Positions 25,615 to 34,164 are shown, counted from the first letter of the stretch. The stretch is DNA of 64,000 nucleotides from Bacillus nitratireducens (GCF_001884135.1 NZ_MAOC01000038.1:62001-126000), one strand, 5' to 3'. Translations and numbers: made by a program. The notes: a model not told the origin generated them from the sequence alone.

Positions 25615-27429
25615 TTACATCATATTTTGTGGAGTTATATGACTATTTGCCAATGTCAATACACGTTTTCTTAATTCCGTCTTCTCCAGATTCTTATAAG
25701 TTTGGAGAACTGATTCAATTTCGTTTATACAAAGGTTCGATGTTTTACCTATATAAATTTTAGGATGAATTTGTTGTTCATGTATTTCTTCTTTTTTCAA
25801 TAGTTCTTCAAAGAGCTTCTCTCCAGGTCTTATTCCAGTAAACTCTATTTGTATTTCTTCTAGCGAATTTCCTGATAATGTAATTAAATTTTTCGCAAGA
25901 TCTACTATTTTCACAGGATCTCCCATATCTAATACAAATATTTCTCCTCCTTTAGCTAATGCACCAGCCTGTATTACAAGCTTGGATGCCTCTGGAATTG
26001 TCATAAAGTAACGAATCATATCTGGATGTGTAACCGTAACTGGACCACCTTGCTTAATTTGTTTTTTAAACAACGGTATAACACTACCGCGGCTTCCTAA
26101 TACATTACCAAATCTTACAGCCACAAACTTTGTATTACTTGTTTTGTCCAAGTTTTGAATTACCATTTCAGCAAGCCTTTTTGTTGCTCCCATTACACTT
26201 GTCGGATTCACAGCTTTATCTGTAGAAATCATTACAAACGTCTCGACCTCATTCCAGCTTGCCGCTTTTGCCACGTTTGTTGTCCCAATTAAATTGTTTT
26301 TGATAGCTTCTTCGGGGTTACGTTCCATCAATGGTACATGCTTATGTGCAGCGGCATGATAAACAACTTGAGGCTGATATTGACTCATTACTGACATCAT
26401 TTTCAGATCATCCTGTACATCAGCAATTTCTGTGGTAACGACAATATCTGTGTCACCGTATAGCTCTTTCAATTCCATTTCGATAGAATAAATACTATTT
26501 TCACCATGACCTAATAAAATCAATTGTTTTGGGTTGAATTTTGCAATTTGACGACAAATTTCAGATCCAATTGAACCACCAGCACCAGTTACTAAAATAA
26601 TTTTATTAGTAATAAATTCTGAAATACTTTCAATATCCAATTCAACAGGATCACGTCCTAATAAATCGTCTACTTGGACATCACGAAATTCATTCACTGA
26701 AACTTTTCCAGTCACTAAATCCTCTAGCATTGGAAGAATTTGTGTTTTTACTTTTGTCTTGGAACATTCTTGAAAAATCATATTTAATGCTTTCTTGCTA
26801 AGTGAGGGAATTGCTATTATGATGCTATCGATATCTAATTGCTGAACAGCAAATTCAATACGATCAATTCCTCCAACTACCGGTATTCCAAGAATATCCA
26901 AACCTTGTTTCTTTATATTATCATCTATAAATACCACAGGCAGTAATTCAGTATCATTACTATTCAAAAGTTGCCTTACAACCATTGTACCTGCAGAACC
27001 CGCACCAATAATTAGTGTTCTTTTTTTGTCGTCCCCTTTTTGAATATAAGCATCTCTGAACATCCGCCATAGAAAACGTGATCCTCCAATCAGTAAAATA
27101 TGAATCATCCAAGTTACAACAAGAAGACGGAAATAAATATCTTGAACCAATATTTGTTGTACTACTGCTGTTGTGATAACAGAAAGTGTGATTGCTTTTA
27201 AAATAATTAGCAATTCCCCTACACTTGCATACTCCCATGCTTTTTTATAAAGCTTATAAATAAACGAAAAAATATGATGGCTAAGTAGCAGCGTCATTGC
27301 ACTCACTACGATGGGAAATGTTATGACATTGAAATCAGCACTTACCAAGAAGCGACTAAAGAAAACCGTAGTTAATACGATTAAGGAATCAATTAAAATT
27401 AATAAGGATAATCTCTGACGATATGTCAT
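25615..27429 (-). CDS. epsC: Membrane UDP-GlcNAc 4,6-dehydratase (EpsC/PglF)
   Basis: A protein of 604 aa: four N-terminal membrane segments (about 10-110), a first Rossmann domain (LIIGAGSAGTMVVRQLL), and a second, catalytic SDR domain starting LVTGAGGSIGSEICRQI with STDKAVNPTSVMGATKR. This is the long WbpM/FlaA1/PglF type. It makes UDP-2-acetamido-4-keto-6-deoxyhexose, the substrate of EpsN. It is the first gene after the structured RNA leader, with a G-rich ribosome site before its ATG. Confidence 0.9.
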   Translation of the reverse strand: MTYRQRLSLLILIDSLIVLTTVFFSRFLVSADFNVITFPIVVSAMTLLLSHHIFSFIYKLYKKAWEYASVGELLIILKAITLSVITTAVVQQILVQDIYFRLLVVTWMIHILLIGGSRFLWRMFRDAYIQKGDDKKRTLIIGAGSAGTMVVRQLLNSNDTELLPVVFIDDNIKKQGLDILGIPVVGGIDRIEFAVQQLDIDSIIIAIPSLSKKALNMIFQECSKTKVKTQILPMLEDLVTGKVSVNEFRDVQVDDLLGRDPVELDIESISEFITNKIILVTGAGGSIGSEICRQIAKFNPKQLILLGHGENSIYSIEMELKELYGDTDIVVTTEIADVQDDLKMMSVMSQYQPQVVYHAAAHKHVPLMERNPEEAIKNNLIGTTNVAKAASWNEVETFVMISTDKAVNPTSVMGATKRLAEMVIQNLDKTSNTKFVAVRFGNVLGSRGSVIPLFKKQIKQGGPVTVTHPDMIRYFMTIPEASKLVIQAGALAKGGEIFVLDMGDPVKIVDLAKNLITLSGNSLEEIQIEFTGIRPGEKLFEELLKKEEIHEQQIHPKIYIGKTSNLCINEIESVLQTYKNLEKTELRKRVLTLANSHITPQNMM

Positions 27430-27870
27430 AATAGGCCCCCCTCTCTAAATTTTTTATATATAACAAAAGGAAATCCTCATAATTGTTATCTTAGAATTAA
27501 AAGATTTATATATTGAATATGTCTAGCTAAACATATAGACAAGGAAAATAATCAATAACCAACTAATACAAAGTTCCTATCTACAAAATCCTTTAGAAAG
27601 ACTTTCTAGACAAGAACCTCAAATAAGTTTGGGCATCTAACCCTCCCTCACACCACACTCTTGACGACTAACGTCTAAGGTTCTTCAACCCACAGTATGA
27701 TCGAGTGTCTCCATTGATAGTGGTAAGGAGACATCACCGTACCCTATAATTTTTTATAGGTGGTCTTTCATTCTCTACTATAAAACATATGAAAAGCTTC
27801 TCATCCTTACGTCACCCATTAGGAAAGCGCTGTATTATCATTTTATGTATAATCAATTCTAATAAATCTC
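27430..27870. other. 440-bp intergenic region between epsB and epsC
   Basis: No coding frame is supported. The central part (27612-27760) folds into several hairpins on the minus-strand RNA and is described as an EAR-like element. A short perfect palindrome, TAGAAAG-A-CTTTCTA (27594-27608), lies just downstream of it in the direction of transcription. The rest is AT-rich and featureless. Confidence 0.6.
27612..27760 (-). ncRNA. Structured leader RNA, probable EAR (eps-associated RNA) element
   Basis: On the minus-strand RNA, in order: hairpin CCTATAA/TTATAGG (27743-27760, 4-nt loop), hairpin TGTCTCC/GGAGACA (27706-27733, 14-nt loop), then a long-range stem AAGAACCT/AGGTTCTT (27612-27619 with 27678-27685) enclosing GACG/CGTC and GGG/CCC hairpins. 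EAR elements of Bacillales lie between the second and third genes of eps and capsule operons and help RNA polymerase pass terminators over long operons. The position here is exactly that, before a 23-kb operon. I could not compare it with the EAR consensus, so the assignment rests on place and structure. Confidence 0.65.
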
Positions 27871-28530
27871 TTATACTTTTTTATTTAGAATAGCCCCTAC
27901 AAGCTTTCCTTTTGTTAAATCTAAGGCCCTATTCGCTTCAACAACTGCTTCACTAGCAGTTTGATAGCAACTTAACACCAATAATACCCCATCACATTGA
28001 CTAGCTAGTATATTTGTATCTATAACCTCAAGAAGGGGCGGAGAATCAAATAAAATAATGTCATACTGCTCTACGGCTTTGCTAATTAAGTTTTGCATAG
28101 ATGGTAAACTAAGCATCTCAGCTGGATTATTAACTTCGGGACCACTTGTCAATATATGTACATTTTTGATTTCTGTCTGCATTACCACTTTTTCTAATGC
28201 TGATTTTCCCTCCAAAATATTTGTTAATCCAGATTTATTTTCCATCCCAAAAATCGCATGTAGTTCCGGAGTTCGCAAATCCGCATCAACAACTAAGACT
28301 TTTTCATCTCGCTGAGCCATAGAAACCGCCAAATTTGCCACAGTGGTGGTTTTACCTTCTCCATATCCAGGAGAAGTAATAATTATAGTTCTTGTTTTGT
28401 CCGTGCCGATTGCAAATTGAAGGTTAGTACGAATTGTTCGATATTCCTCAGCCATCTTCGATTTCGGAGCGATATGAGCAATTAAATGACTATTATCAAG
28501 GATACGGCTTTGCTTTTTATTATGAATCAA
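27871..28530 (-). CDS. epsB: BY-type tyrosine-protein kinase (EpsB/CpsD)
   Basis: A protein of 219 aa with the three nucleotide motifs of bacterial tyrosine kinases: Walker A SPGYGEGKTTTVANLA, Walker A' VLVVDADLRTPE, and Walker B ILFDSPPLLE. It works with EpsA, which supplies the membrane activator segment, to set polymer length and output. The protein ends ...GAILNKKV and shows no Tyr-rich tail, unlike many BY-kinases. TTG at 28530, with GGAGGGG upstream, overlaps the end of epsA by 11 bases. Confidence 0.87.
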   Translation of the reverse strand: MIHNKKQSRILDNSHLIAHIAPKSKMAEEYRTIRTNLQFAIGTDKTRTIIITSPGYGEGKTTTVANLAVSMAQRDEKVLVVDADLRTPELHAIFGMENKSGLTNILEGKSALEKVVMQTEIKNVHILTSGPEVNNPAEMLSLPSMQNLISKAVEQYDIILFDSPPLLEVIDTNILASQCDGVLLVLSCYQTASEAVVEANRALDLTKGKLVGAILNKKV

Positions 28531-29218
28531 ATGTTTTCCCCTCCACTATTACACTTTCTCTCTTACTTGTTTTATCTACTATATTATTTTTCTTCATTTG
28601 AGAAACACTTCCTAAAACGGGAACCGGTAATAATTTTTCAATGTTACGTTCCGATTTAATTGTTTCATCAAGAGAATCCAATACAAAGACTACTCCGATA
28701 CTCAGTATAAGACCGGCAGCCAAGGCCATCTCAATCGCTTTTGCATGATTCAAGTTTATCGGTAAAGGATGCTCTTGTACTTTTGCTTCTGTTAAGATGC
28801 GGACATTCGAAAAATTTAGGATAGCATTGGCTTCTTCTTTATAAACATTTGCTGTAGCATTAGCAATTTTGACTGCCTGGGCTGGATTAGTATCCACAGC
28901 CGTAATAACAAAAACCTGTGACTCTTCAATCTTTCCAACACTGACCTGTCCGTTCAATGCATCTGCTGATTTTTGCGAATTTAATTGCTGGGCCACTTTC
29001 TCTAAAACAATAGGTTCCTTTATCATCACTTTAAGTGTAGCTATAGCATCGGCATTAGCTGGAATGAGGATTCTTGCAGAAGACGCATATAAAGGCGTTT
29101 TCATGAAGATGCTATATATACCACCAATACATGCCGCTAATATCGTAATTACTGCAATAATCCAAAATTTTCTTTTTATAACATTAAATAATTTTTTTAA
29201 GTCTATTTCCTTTTCCAT
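28520..29218 (-). CDS. epsA: Wzz-type chain-length regulator / kinase activator (EpsA)
   Basis: A protein of 232 aa with two membrane segments (about 15-37 and 170-190) bracketing an extracytoplasmic Wzz domain; PLPINLNHAKAIEMALAAG is the Pro-rich motif before the second segment. The cytoplasmic tail would bind and switch on EpsB. First gene of the exopolysaccharide operon; a TATAAT box on the minus strand at 29301-29306 is a candidate -10 element. Confidence 0.87.
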   Translation of the reverse strand: MEKEIDLKKLFNVIKRKFWIIAVITILAACIGGIYSIFMKTPLYASSARILIPANADAIATLKVMIKEPIVLEKVAQQLNSQKSADALNGQVSVGKIEESQVFVITAVDTNPAQAVKIANATANVYKEEANAILNFSNVRILTEAKVQEHPLPINLNHAKAIEMALAAGLILSIGVVFVLDSLDETIKSERNIEKLLPVPVLGSVSQMKKNNIVDKTSKRESVIVEGKTFDS

Positions 29219-29349
29219 GTTTCCCCTCCATTACTGTCTATTTGATTAATAAAAAAGCAAATCGTAGGTAAATTAAATCGTATAACCTAAGTTAATTTTG
29301 ATTATACCGAACATAACTTACTAAATCATAAACAGGATGAATTTTCCGA

Positions 29350-29377
29350 GTATATATTTTATTCAGAAAATATATAC
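29350..29377. promoter_or_regulatory. AT-rich 11-bp inverted repeat upstream of epsA promoter
   Basis: GTATATATTTT and AAAATATATAC are perfect reverse complements with a 6-base spacer. A run CTTTTTTT follows on the plus strand, so it could also end plus-strand transcription. It lies about 45-70 bases upstream of the TATAAT candidate for eps, where an operator could act. Confidence 0.45.
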
Positions 29378-29534
29378 CTTTTTTTCATTAATCTTAATAT
29401 ACTCGATATTCATTTTAGTTCTTGATAATGAACCCGTCAATATAAATTTATACATCAAATCCATCGATTACCTTAGTATATTTAATTCAATTATCCTTAT
29501 ATAAATTCAAAAATAACGGAGTTAGTATAGTCAT

Positions 29535-29720
29535 ATGGACACAACTTAGTTAAGTCCTTACAATGGATTTCAAGGAGGCAGTGTCCGGATGACAAACAAG
29601 AAATTTAATGAAGAGTTTAAAAAATGGTGGTTGAATTATATCATTCGGGACAATCTGTAAAAGCATTAAGCAGCGAGTATGGCGTATCAGAAGTAACCAT
29701 TTACAACTGAATTAAATAAT
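29535..29720 (+). pseudogene. IS3-family transposase OrfA remnant
   Basis: From 29535 a terminal-repeat-like start TGGACACAACTTAG, then at 29589 an ATG with AAGGAGG upstream. The frame reads MTNKKFNEEFKK, loses one A in an A-run, and continues in another frame as VVELYHSGQSVKALSSEYGV and SEVTIYN, the helix-turn-helix start of IS3/IS150 OrfA. The Trp codon expected after TIYN is TGA. The rest of the element (orfB) is missing. An old insertion next to the exopolysaccharide operon. Confidence 0.75.
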
Positions 29721-29843
29721 GTTCTACAAGTATGATGACCGAAAAAAGAAATATCATTAAAAGGTTAATCCCCAAAACAGATTTACCTTAACTTTTTACC
29801 AAGTATATTGACTCTAATTCATAAAAATTTAGCATCCTTTTCT

Positions 29844-29884
29844 AAAAAAAGACTTCATTTCTAATGAAATAGAAGTCTTTTTTG
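29844..29884 (-). terminator. Bidirectional terminator after galU
   Basis: AAAAAGACTTC and GAAGTCTTTTT form an 11-bp or longer stem with a 15-base loop, with A/T runs on both sides. It begins 13 bases after the galU stop codon. Confidence 0.85.
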
Positions 29885-29896
29885 TGTCGTTAAAAC

Positions 29897-30778
29897 TTAA
29901 TTATAAACCATTTCGCTTTCTACTAACTTTTTCATATAGTCTAATAGCTCTTTTCTTAGGTTTTCATGTTGCAGTGCCATTTCAACAGTTGTTTGAATAA
30001 ATCCAAGCTTTTCTCCAACATCATAGCGTATCCCTTCAAAGTCATAAGCAAACACACGTTGGATTTCATTTAAACGCTGAATTGCATCTGTTAACTGAAT
30101 TTCTCCACCTGCTCCAGTTTGTTGATCTTCTAGGAACATAAATATTTCTGGCGTTAATACGTACCGTCCCATAATTGCTAAATTAGATGGTGCTGTTCCT
30201 TTAGCAGGTTTTTCCACAAATTTACTCACTTGATAACTACGATCCTTTTTCTCTAATGGATCAATAATGCCATAACGGTGTGTTTCATTTTCTGGAACCG
30301 TTTGAACACCGATTACTGATGATTTTGTTACCTCATATTGATCCATTAATTGACGTAAGCATGGCGTTTCAGCTTGAACAATATCATCGCCAAGTAATAC
30401 AGCAAATGGTTCATTCCCAATGAATTTACGTGCACACCATACAGCATGTCCTAGACCTTTAGGCTCCTTTTGACGAATATAATGAATATTGATTTTCGAA
30501 GACTCTTGTACCTTCTCAAGAATTTCATGCTTTCCTTTTGATAATAGGTTCTGTTCTAATTCAAAAGAATGATCAAAATGATCTTCAATTGCACGTTTTC
30601 CTTTTCCCGTTACAATAATAATATCTTCAATTCCAGACTCAATTGCTTCTTCCACAATATACTGAATTGTTGGTTTATCAACAATTGGTAGCATTTCTTT
30701 CGGCATAGCCTTTGTCGCCGGTAAAAAACGAGTTCCTAATCCTGCAGCCGGAATAATGGCTTTTCTTACTTTTTTCAA
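29897..30778 (-). CDS. galU: UTP--glucose-1-phosphate uridylyltransferase
   Basis: A nucleotidyltransferase of 293 aa: [20 protein letters not shown] (UTP-binding loop), [18 protein letters not shown], and [10 protein letters not shown]. It makes UDP-glucose for wall teichoic acid, glycolipid and exopolysaccharide synthesis. TTG start with AGGAGG seven bases upstream. It has its own terminator and lies upstream of the eps operon, with which it probably cooperates but is not co-transcribed. Confidence 0.93.
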   Translation of the reverse strand: MKKVRKAIIPAAGLGTRFLPATKAMPKEMLPIVDKPTIQYIVEEAIESGIEDIIIVTGKGKRAIEDHFDHSFELEQNLLSKGKHEILEKVQESSKINIHYIRQKEPKGLGHAVWCARKFIGNEPFAVLLGDDIVQAETPCLRQLMDQYEVTKSSVIGVQTVPENETHRYGIIDPLEKKDRSYQVSKFVEKPAKGTAPSNLAIMGRYVLTPEIFMFLEDQQTGAGGEIQLTDAIQRLNEIQRVFAYDFEGIRYDVGEKLGFIQTTVEMALQHENLRKELLDYMKKLVESEMVYN

Positions 30779-31014
30779 TGAAAATCCTCCTAGTAATCTA
30801 AAACGTATTTATATAAATCATAAATCTAACCACTAATAAAAAGAAATAGAGAATTTAATTACACTCCTATATAAAATAAATTATCTATATATTTTATATT
30901 TTTAATTTTATGATGTCTACCTATTCATATTTCACACGTTATTATTCTATGACTAAAGATATTACTAATACAACATCAATAAAATATTATATCGATATCT
31001 CTGTTAATGCCTTC

Positions 31015-31735
31015 TTATTCTGTTTTATTTTTTTGTACTTGCTCTTCTAAAATATTTTCCCACTTGTCACCAACGACATTAAAAGTATACCCCTCAACAT
31101 TCTTTTTAGCCTTGTGACCATATTCTTTTCTTAATTCTTCAGATCCTATTAAAGTCATTAATAAATTAGCAAGATCATCAATATTTCCTTCTTCTACAAG
31201 CAATCCGTCTTCTTTATTTTTAATTATTTCAACAGGACCTGTACAAGCAAAACTTACAAAAGGAACCCCTACTGACATGGCTTCAATGATCCCCCCCCAA
31301 AAGGTTCCTATCTGGAACTTAAAACATAAATTGATGAATTAAGCATCTCACCAATAATATCATTCGTCTTTGGCATTAGAAAAATATTATTATAAGCTTT
31401 ATGATCAAAAATCTGTTGTCGAAGAAGTTGTTCATCTTCTCACGAACCAAACATTCCCAACTTCCAATCCGGATATTTCTCTATAACTTTAGAAAAAACA
31501 GGAACTAAAAGATCGAAATCTTTCTGAGGTACATATCTACCTGCAGCAATCATTACCTTTTTATCCAATCCAGCTGTTTTCTCAGGGATTGCTGTAGCAT
31601 TTTCTGCTTTATATAACTTTACCCGAGTTCCTTCTAATAGTAATTGATAGTCATTAATTTCTGAATCTGTCAAACAAGTTAACAATCTAATTCCCCATGA
31701 TATTGACTCAAATCCACATTATCACATTAAAAATT
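31015..31735 (-). pseudogene. Family 4 glycosyltransferase pseudogene
   Basis: Remains of the C-terminal half of a GT4 enzyme. The 5' fragment includes VMIAAGRYVPQKDFDLL and GMFGS, then a TGA (where Gly is expected in GSGEDEQLL) near 31438. The same frame goes on to NSSIYVLSSR and hits TAG near 31305. A run of eight G (31291-31298) then shifts the frame, and the last piece gives GTFWGGIIEAMSVGVPFVSF through VQKNKTE at 31015. A further frame break lies near 31690. The start and N-terminal half are gone. It is a relative of poly(glycerol-phosphate) glucosyltransferases. Confidence 0.8.
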
Positions 31736-32144
31736 TCCCTTGTTATATTAAATATTGATTCCTTTAAATAAGATCAAATGTACCGTATGTAATTACCTTT
31801 TTCATACTTCATTGTCCCCTGTGAAATATTCCCTTTATAATTGGTTAAAGAAAGTAAATTAAAACAGAGATTTCCCCGCATCATGAAATCATAAAAGCCC
31901 CTGTAAACCTAAACAAATTTACATATAATTTACATCAGGTTCGCATAAAATTCACAATAGTGATTATCGCATACTTTTCATTTACAAACTATTACCATTA
32001 ATATGCAGTTTTTGTCATACACACTCTAGGAAAACGCTTTCTTCGTTAGTTCTACAAAGTTCTATTTATCTTCTTCAACTACAAAAAAATCAGGAAGAAA
32101 ACATCCTCTTCCTGATTTTTACTACTTTTATACGTTTTTGAACC
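31736..32144. other. Intergenic region between mbl and glycosyltransferase pseudogene
   Basis: No gene is supported. Apart from the mbl terminator (32083-32120) I see only AT-rich sequence, probably the eroded N-terminal half of the pseudogene. Confidence 0.5.
32083..32120 (-). terminator. Terminator after mbl
   Basis: AAAAATCAGGAAGA and TCTTCCTGATTTTT pair perfectly over 14 bp with an 8-base loop, flanked by A and T runs. It begins 25 bases after the mbl stop codon and can work on both strands. Confidence 0.88.
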
Positions 32145-33146
32145 TTATCGTAATGCACGACGTGGTAATTTATCGATGTTTTCTAACATGATACCTGTAC
32201 CAACAGCAACACATTGCATTGGGTTTTCAGCAATTAATACTGGTAATTTTAACTCTTCTGCTAGAAGCATGTCGATACCGTGTAATAAAGCTCCACCGCC
32301 TGTTAGAATAACACCACGGTCAATAATGTCCGCAGATAGTTCTGGTGGTGTGCGCTCTAGTACGCCTTTTGCAGCTTGTACAATGATAGCCGCGTCTTCT
32401 TTTAGTGCTTCTGTAATTTCTTCAGAGCATACTGTAATTGTACGTGGTAAACCAGTTACCATGTCACGTCCGCGAATTTCAAGCTCTTCACTACGTGCAC
32501 CTGGGAATACTGTACCAATTTTAATTTTAATATTTTCTGAAGTACGTTCTCCAATCAATAGCTTATACTTACGTTTAACGTAGTTTAAGATCTCCATATC
32601 AAACTTATCGCCAGCCATTTTGATAGAGGAAGAGGTAACAATGTCACCCATAGAAAGTACGGCAATATCTGTTGTACCTCCACCAATATCAACAACCATG
32701 TTTCCGCTTGGCTGGAAAATTTCCATACCAGCACCAACTGCGGCTACTTTTGGTTCTTCTTCTAAAAATACTGTTTTACCACCTGAACGTTCAGCAGCCT
32801 CACGAATTGCTTTTTGTTCTACAGATGTGATATTTGTTGGGCAGCAAATTAAAATGCGAGGTTTTGAAAAGAAGCTCTTCACGTCCAATTTGTTAATGAA
32901 ATACTTTAACATTGCTTCTGTAATTTCGAAATCTGCGATTACACCATCTTTAAGCGGACGAATTGCCACAATATTACCAGGTGTACGTCCCACCATACTT
33001 CTTGCTTCTTCACCTACTGCTAATACTTTTCCACTATTACGATCAATTGCCACAACAGATGGCTCATTTAATACAACACCCTTACCTTTAACATGAATTA
33101 ATACGTTAGCCGTACCTAAGTCAATTCCGATATCTCGCGCAAACAT
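32145..33146 (-). CDS. mbl: Actin-like cell-shape protein Mbl
   Basis: An MreB-family protein of 333 aa: IGIDLGTANVLIHVKGKG (phosphate 1), VVDIGGGTTDIAVLSMG (phosphate 2), and GVILTGGGALLHGID (adenosine motif). It forms filaments under the membrane that guide side-wall synthesis. Adjacency to spoIIID is the classical Bacillus arrangement for mbl, not mreB. The ATG at 33146 gives the usual MFARDIGIDLG start; GAGGAGG is 11 bases upstream. An upstream in-frame start (33173) would add nine residues and is unlikely. Confidence 0.92.
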   Translation of the reverse strand: MFARDIGIDLGTANVLIHVKGKGVVLNEPSVVAIDRNSGKVLAVGEEARSMVGRTPGNIVAIRPLKDGVIADFEITEAMLKYFINKLDVKSFFSKPRILICCPTNITSVEQKAIREAAERSGGKTVFLEEEPKVAAVGAGMEIFQPSGNMVVDIGGGTTDIAVLSMGDIVTSSSIKMAGDKFDMEILNYVKRKYKLLIGERTSENIKIKIGTVFPGARSEELEIRGRDMVTGLPRTITVCSEEITEALKEDAAIIVQAAKGVLERTPPELSADIIDRGVILTGGGALLHGIDMLLAEELKLPVLIAENPMQCVAVGTGIMLENIDKLPRRALR

Positions 33147-33307
33147 TCCCGTCTTTTCCTCCTCGATATTCAAAATCAGGTTACACCCGAATTCTTTTAC
33201 ACCTAATTTCTGATTTTATCATAAATTTAACAGAAACGTAATATTCGCAAAGAGAATTTTTCTGAAAAACATTACCGAATCTGTAAGGAATGTTTGCTGT
33301 TTTGCAT

Positions 33308-33580
33308 TTATTGACGTACAGGCTTTTCTATATCTTCTTTTCTATACTTCTGCTTCGTTGCTTCTCCCCCTCTTAAATGACGAATAGACTTATGATAATC
33401 AAGAATTTCTTTCACTTCATTTGCGAGCTCTGGATTAATTTCTGGCAAACGTTCTGTTAAATCTTTATGGACTGTACTCTTTGATACCCCAAACTCCTTT
33501 GCAATTACACGCACTGTCTTTCTTGTCTCCACGATATACTTGCCAATCTTGATAGTTCTCTCTTTGATGTAATCGTGCAC
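33308..33580 (-). CDS. spoIIID: Sporulation transcriptional regulator SpoIIID
   Basis: A 90-aa DNA-binding protein that switches mother-cell genes between the SigE and SigK stages. The helix-turn-helix is VRVIAKEFGVSKSTVHKDL, and the basic C-terminal part (HLRGGEATKQKYRKEDIEK) contacts the minor groove. The start is the GTG at 33580 (protein VHDYIKERTIKIG..., read as Met), with GGGAGG upstream, matching B. subtilis SpoIIID in length. The frame stays open upstream to a GTG at 33706 that also has a good site (GAGGTGA). A SigE-like promoter lies at 33748-33776. Confidence 0.93.
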   Translation of the reverse strand: MHDYIKERTIKIGKYIVETRKTVRVIAKEFGVSKSTVHKDLTERLPEINPELANEVKEILDYHKSIRHLRGGEATKQKYRKEDIEKPVRQ

Positions 33581-33747
33581 ACCACTCGCCTCCCTAAATT
33601 GGATGTGAGAAGTGTGAAATGAGACTCGCTGCATACGACTATGAAGTAAATGTGAGTGCTGTTTGTAAGCGTTAAACATTCTTGGATTTATAATGAAAGG
33701 ATTCACGATTTCTCACCTCAAACACTCTCTTTGCATTGGTTTATACC

Positions 33748-33776
33748 ATTGTATTGCCCGCACTACTGATATATGC
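33748..33776 (-). promoter_or_regulatory. Candidate SigE promoter of spoIIID
   Basis: On the minus strand GCATATA-like -35 (GCATAT at 33771-33776) and AATACAAT -10 (33748-33755) separated by 15 bases; the SigE consensus is about kmATATt - 14/15 - cATACAnT. SigE control of spoIIID is established in B. subtilis. Confidence 0.6.
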
Positions 33777-33859
33777 TACATGTTCACTATTTTTGCGGAC
33801 TAAGTTAAGAAAAATTACGTTTTTTTGTGAGAAATACGTTAAAGATGACAATTATAGCG

Positions 33860-33894
33860 AAAAAAAGTGACACCTCTTTATAAAAGGTGTCACT
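33860..33894 (-). terminator. Terminator after 44-aa membrane peptide gene
   Basis: AGTGACACCT / AGGTGTCACT, a 10-bp stem with a 9-base loop, followed on the minus strand by TTTTTTTCG. The stop codon of the upstream small gene (33890-33892) lies inside the stem. Confidence 0.85.
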
Positions 33895-34024
33895 CTTCTC
33901 GATCACAATCTTCTTTCAACAACTGATGGTGGGGAACTTCCTTCTTACCGGCAATATAATAATATAAAGCGAATAAAACAAACAATAAAATAATAGCAAT
34001 CGACAGAACAGATAAAAATGACAC
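33890..34024 (-). CDS. Small single-pass membrane protein (44 aa)
   Basis: A GTG at 34024 with GGAGGGG five bases upstream opens a 44-codon frame. Residues 3-24 form one membrane segment (LSVLSIAIILLFVLFALYYY within it); the tail is charged and ends DREE. It has its own terminator overlapping its stop and lies 141 bases after spoIIQ, so it may be transcribed by read-through from spoIIQ or on its own. No family recognised; a sporulation role is suggested only by position. Confidence 0.65.
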   Translation of the reverse strand: MSFLSVLSIAIILLFVLFALYYYIAGKKEVPHHQLLKEDCDREE

Positions 34025-34117
34025 AGTATCCCCTCCCTTTTGTAATATATATTCGAGAATCTCGTCATTTTTCCTTGTTATTGCAACTTTTTTCTCGAAA
34101 TTGATTATTTTTATATG

Positions 34118-34163
34118 AAAGTGAAAAAATCAGCTCTCCTAATGAGAACTGATTTTTCACTTT
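34118..34163 (-). terminator. Terminator after spoIIQ
   Basis: AAAGTGAAAAAATCAG pairs with CTGATTTTTCACTTT (one bulged A), with an inner CTC/GAG pairing. It directly follows the spoIIQ stop codon and is symmetric enough to act both ways. Confidence 0.8.
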
Positions 34164-34164
34164 A

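Larger units (their letters stand above)
29219..29896. other. 678-bp region upstream of epsA
   Basis: Contains the probable eps promoter region, an AT-rich 11-bp inverted repeat (29350-29377), the left end and broken orfA of an IS3-family element (29535-29720) and the galU terminator (29844-29884). No intact gene is seen. Confidence 0.6.

Noticed and set aside
27612-27760. T-box or metabolite riboswitch
   Set aside because: No T-box sequence or specifier pattern, and the downstream gene does not fit; EAR fits position and operon type better.
31015-31278. 87-codon frame as a stand-alone gene
   Set aside because: It is the C-terminal fragment of a GT4 enzyme continuous with upstream fragments; it lacks a ribosome site at its ATG.
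33580-33706. Long SpoIIID form as the main gene start
   Set aside because: The 90-aa form matches the known protein and has a good ribosome site; the longer form is kept only as a question.
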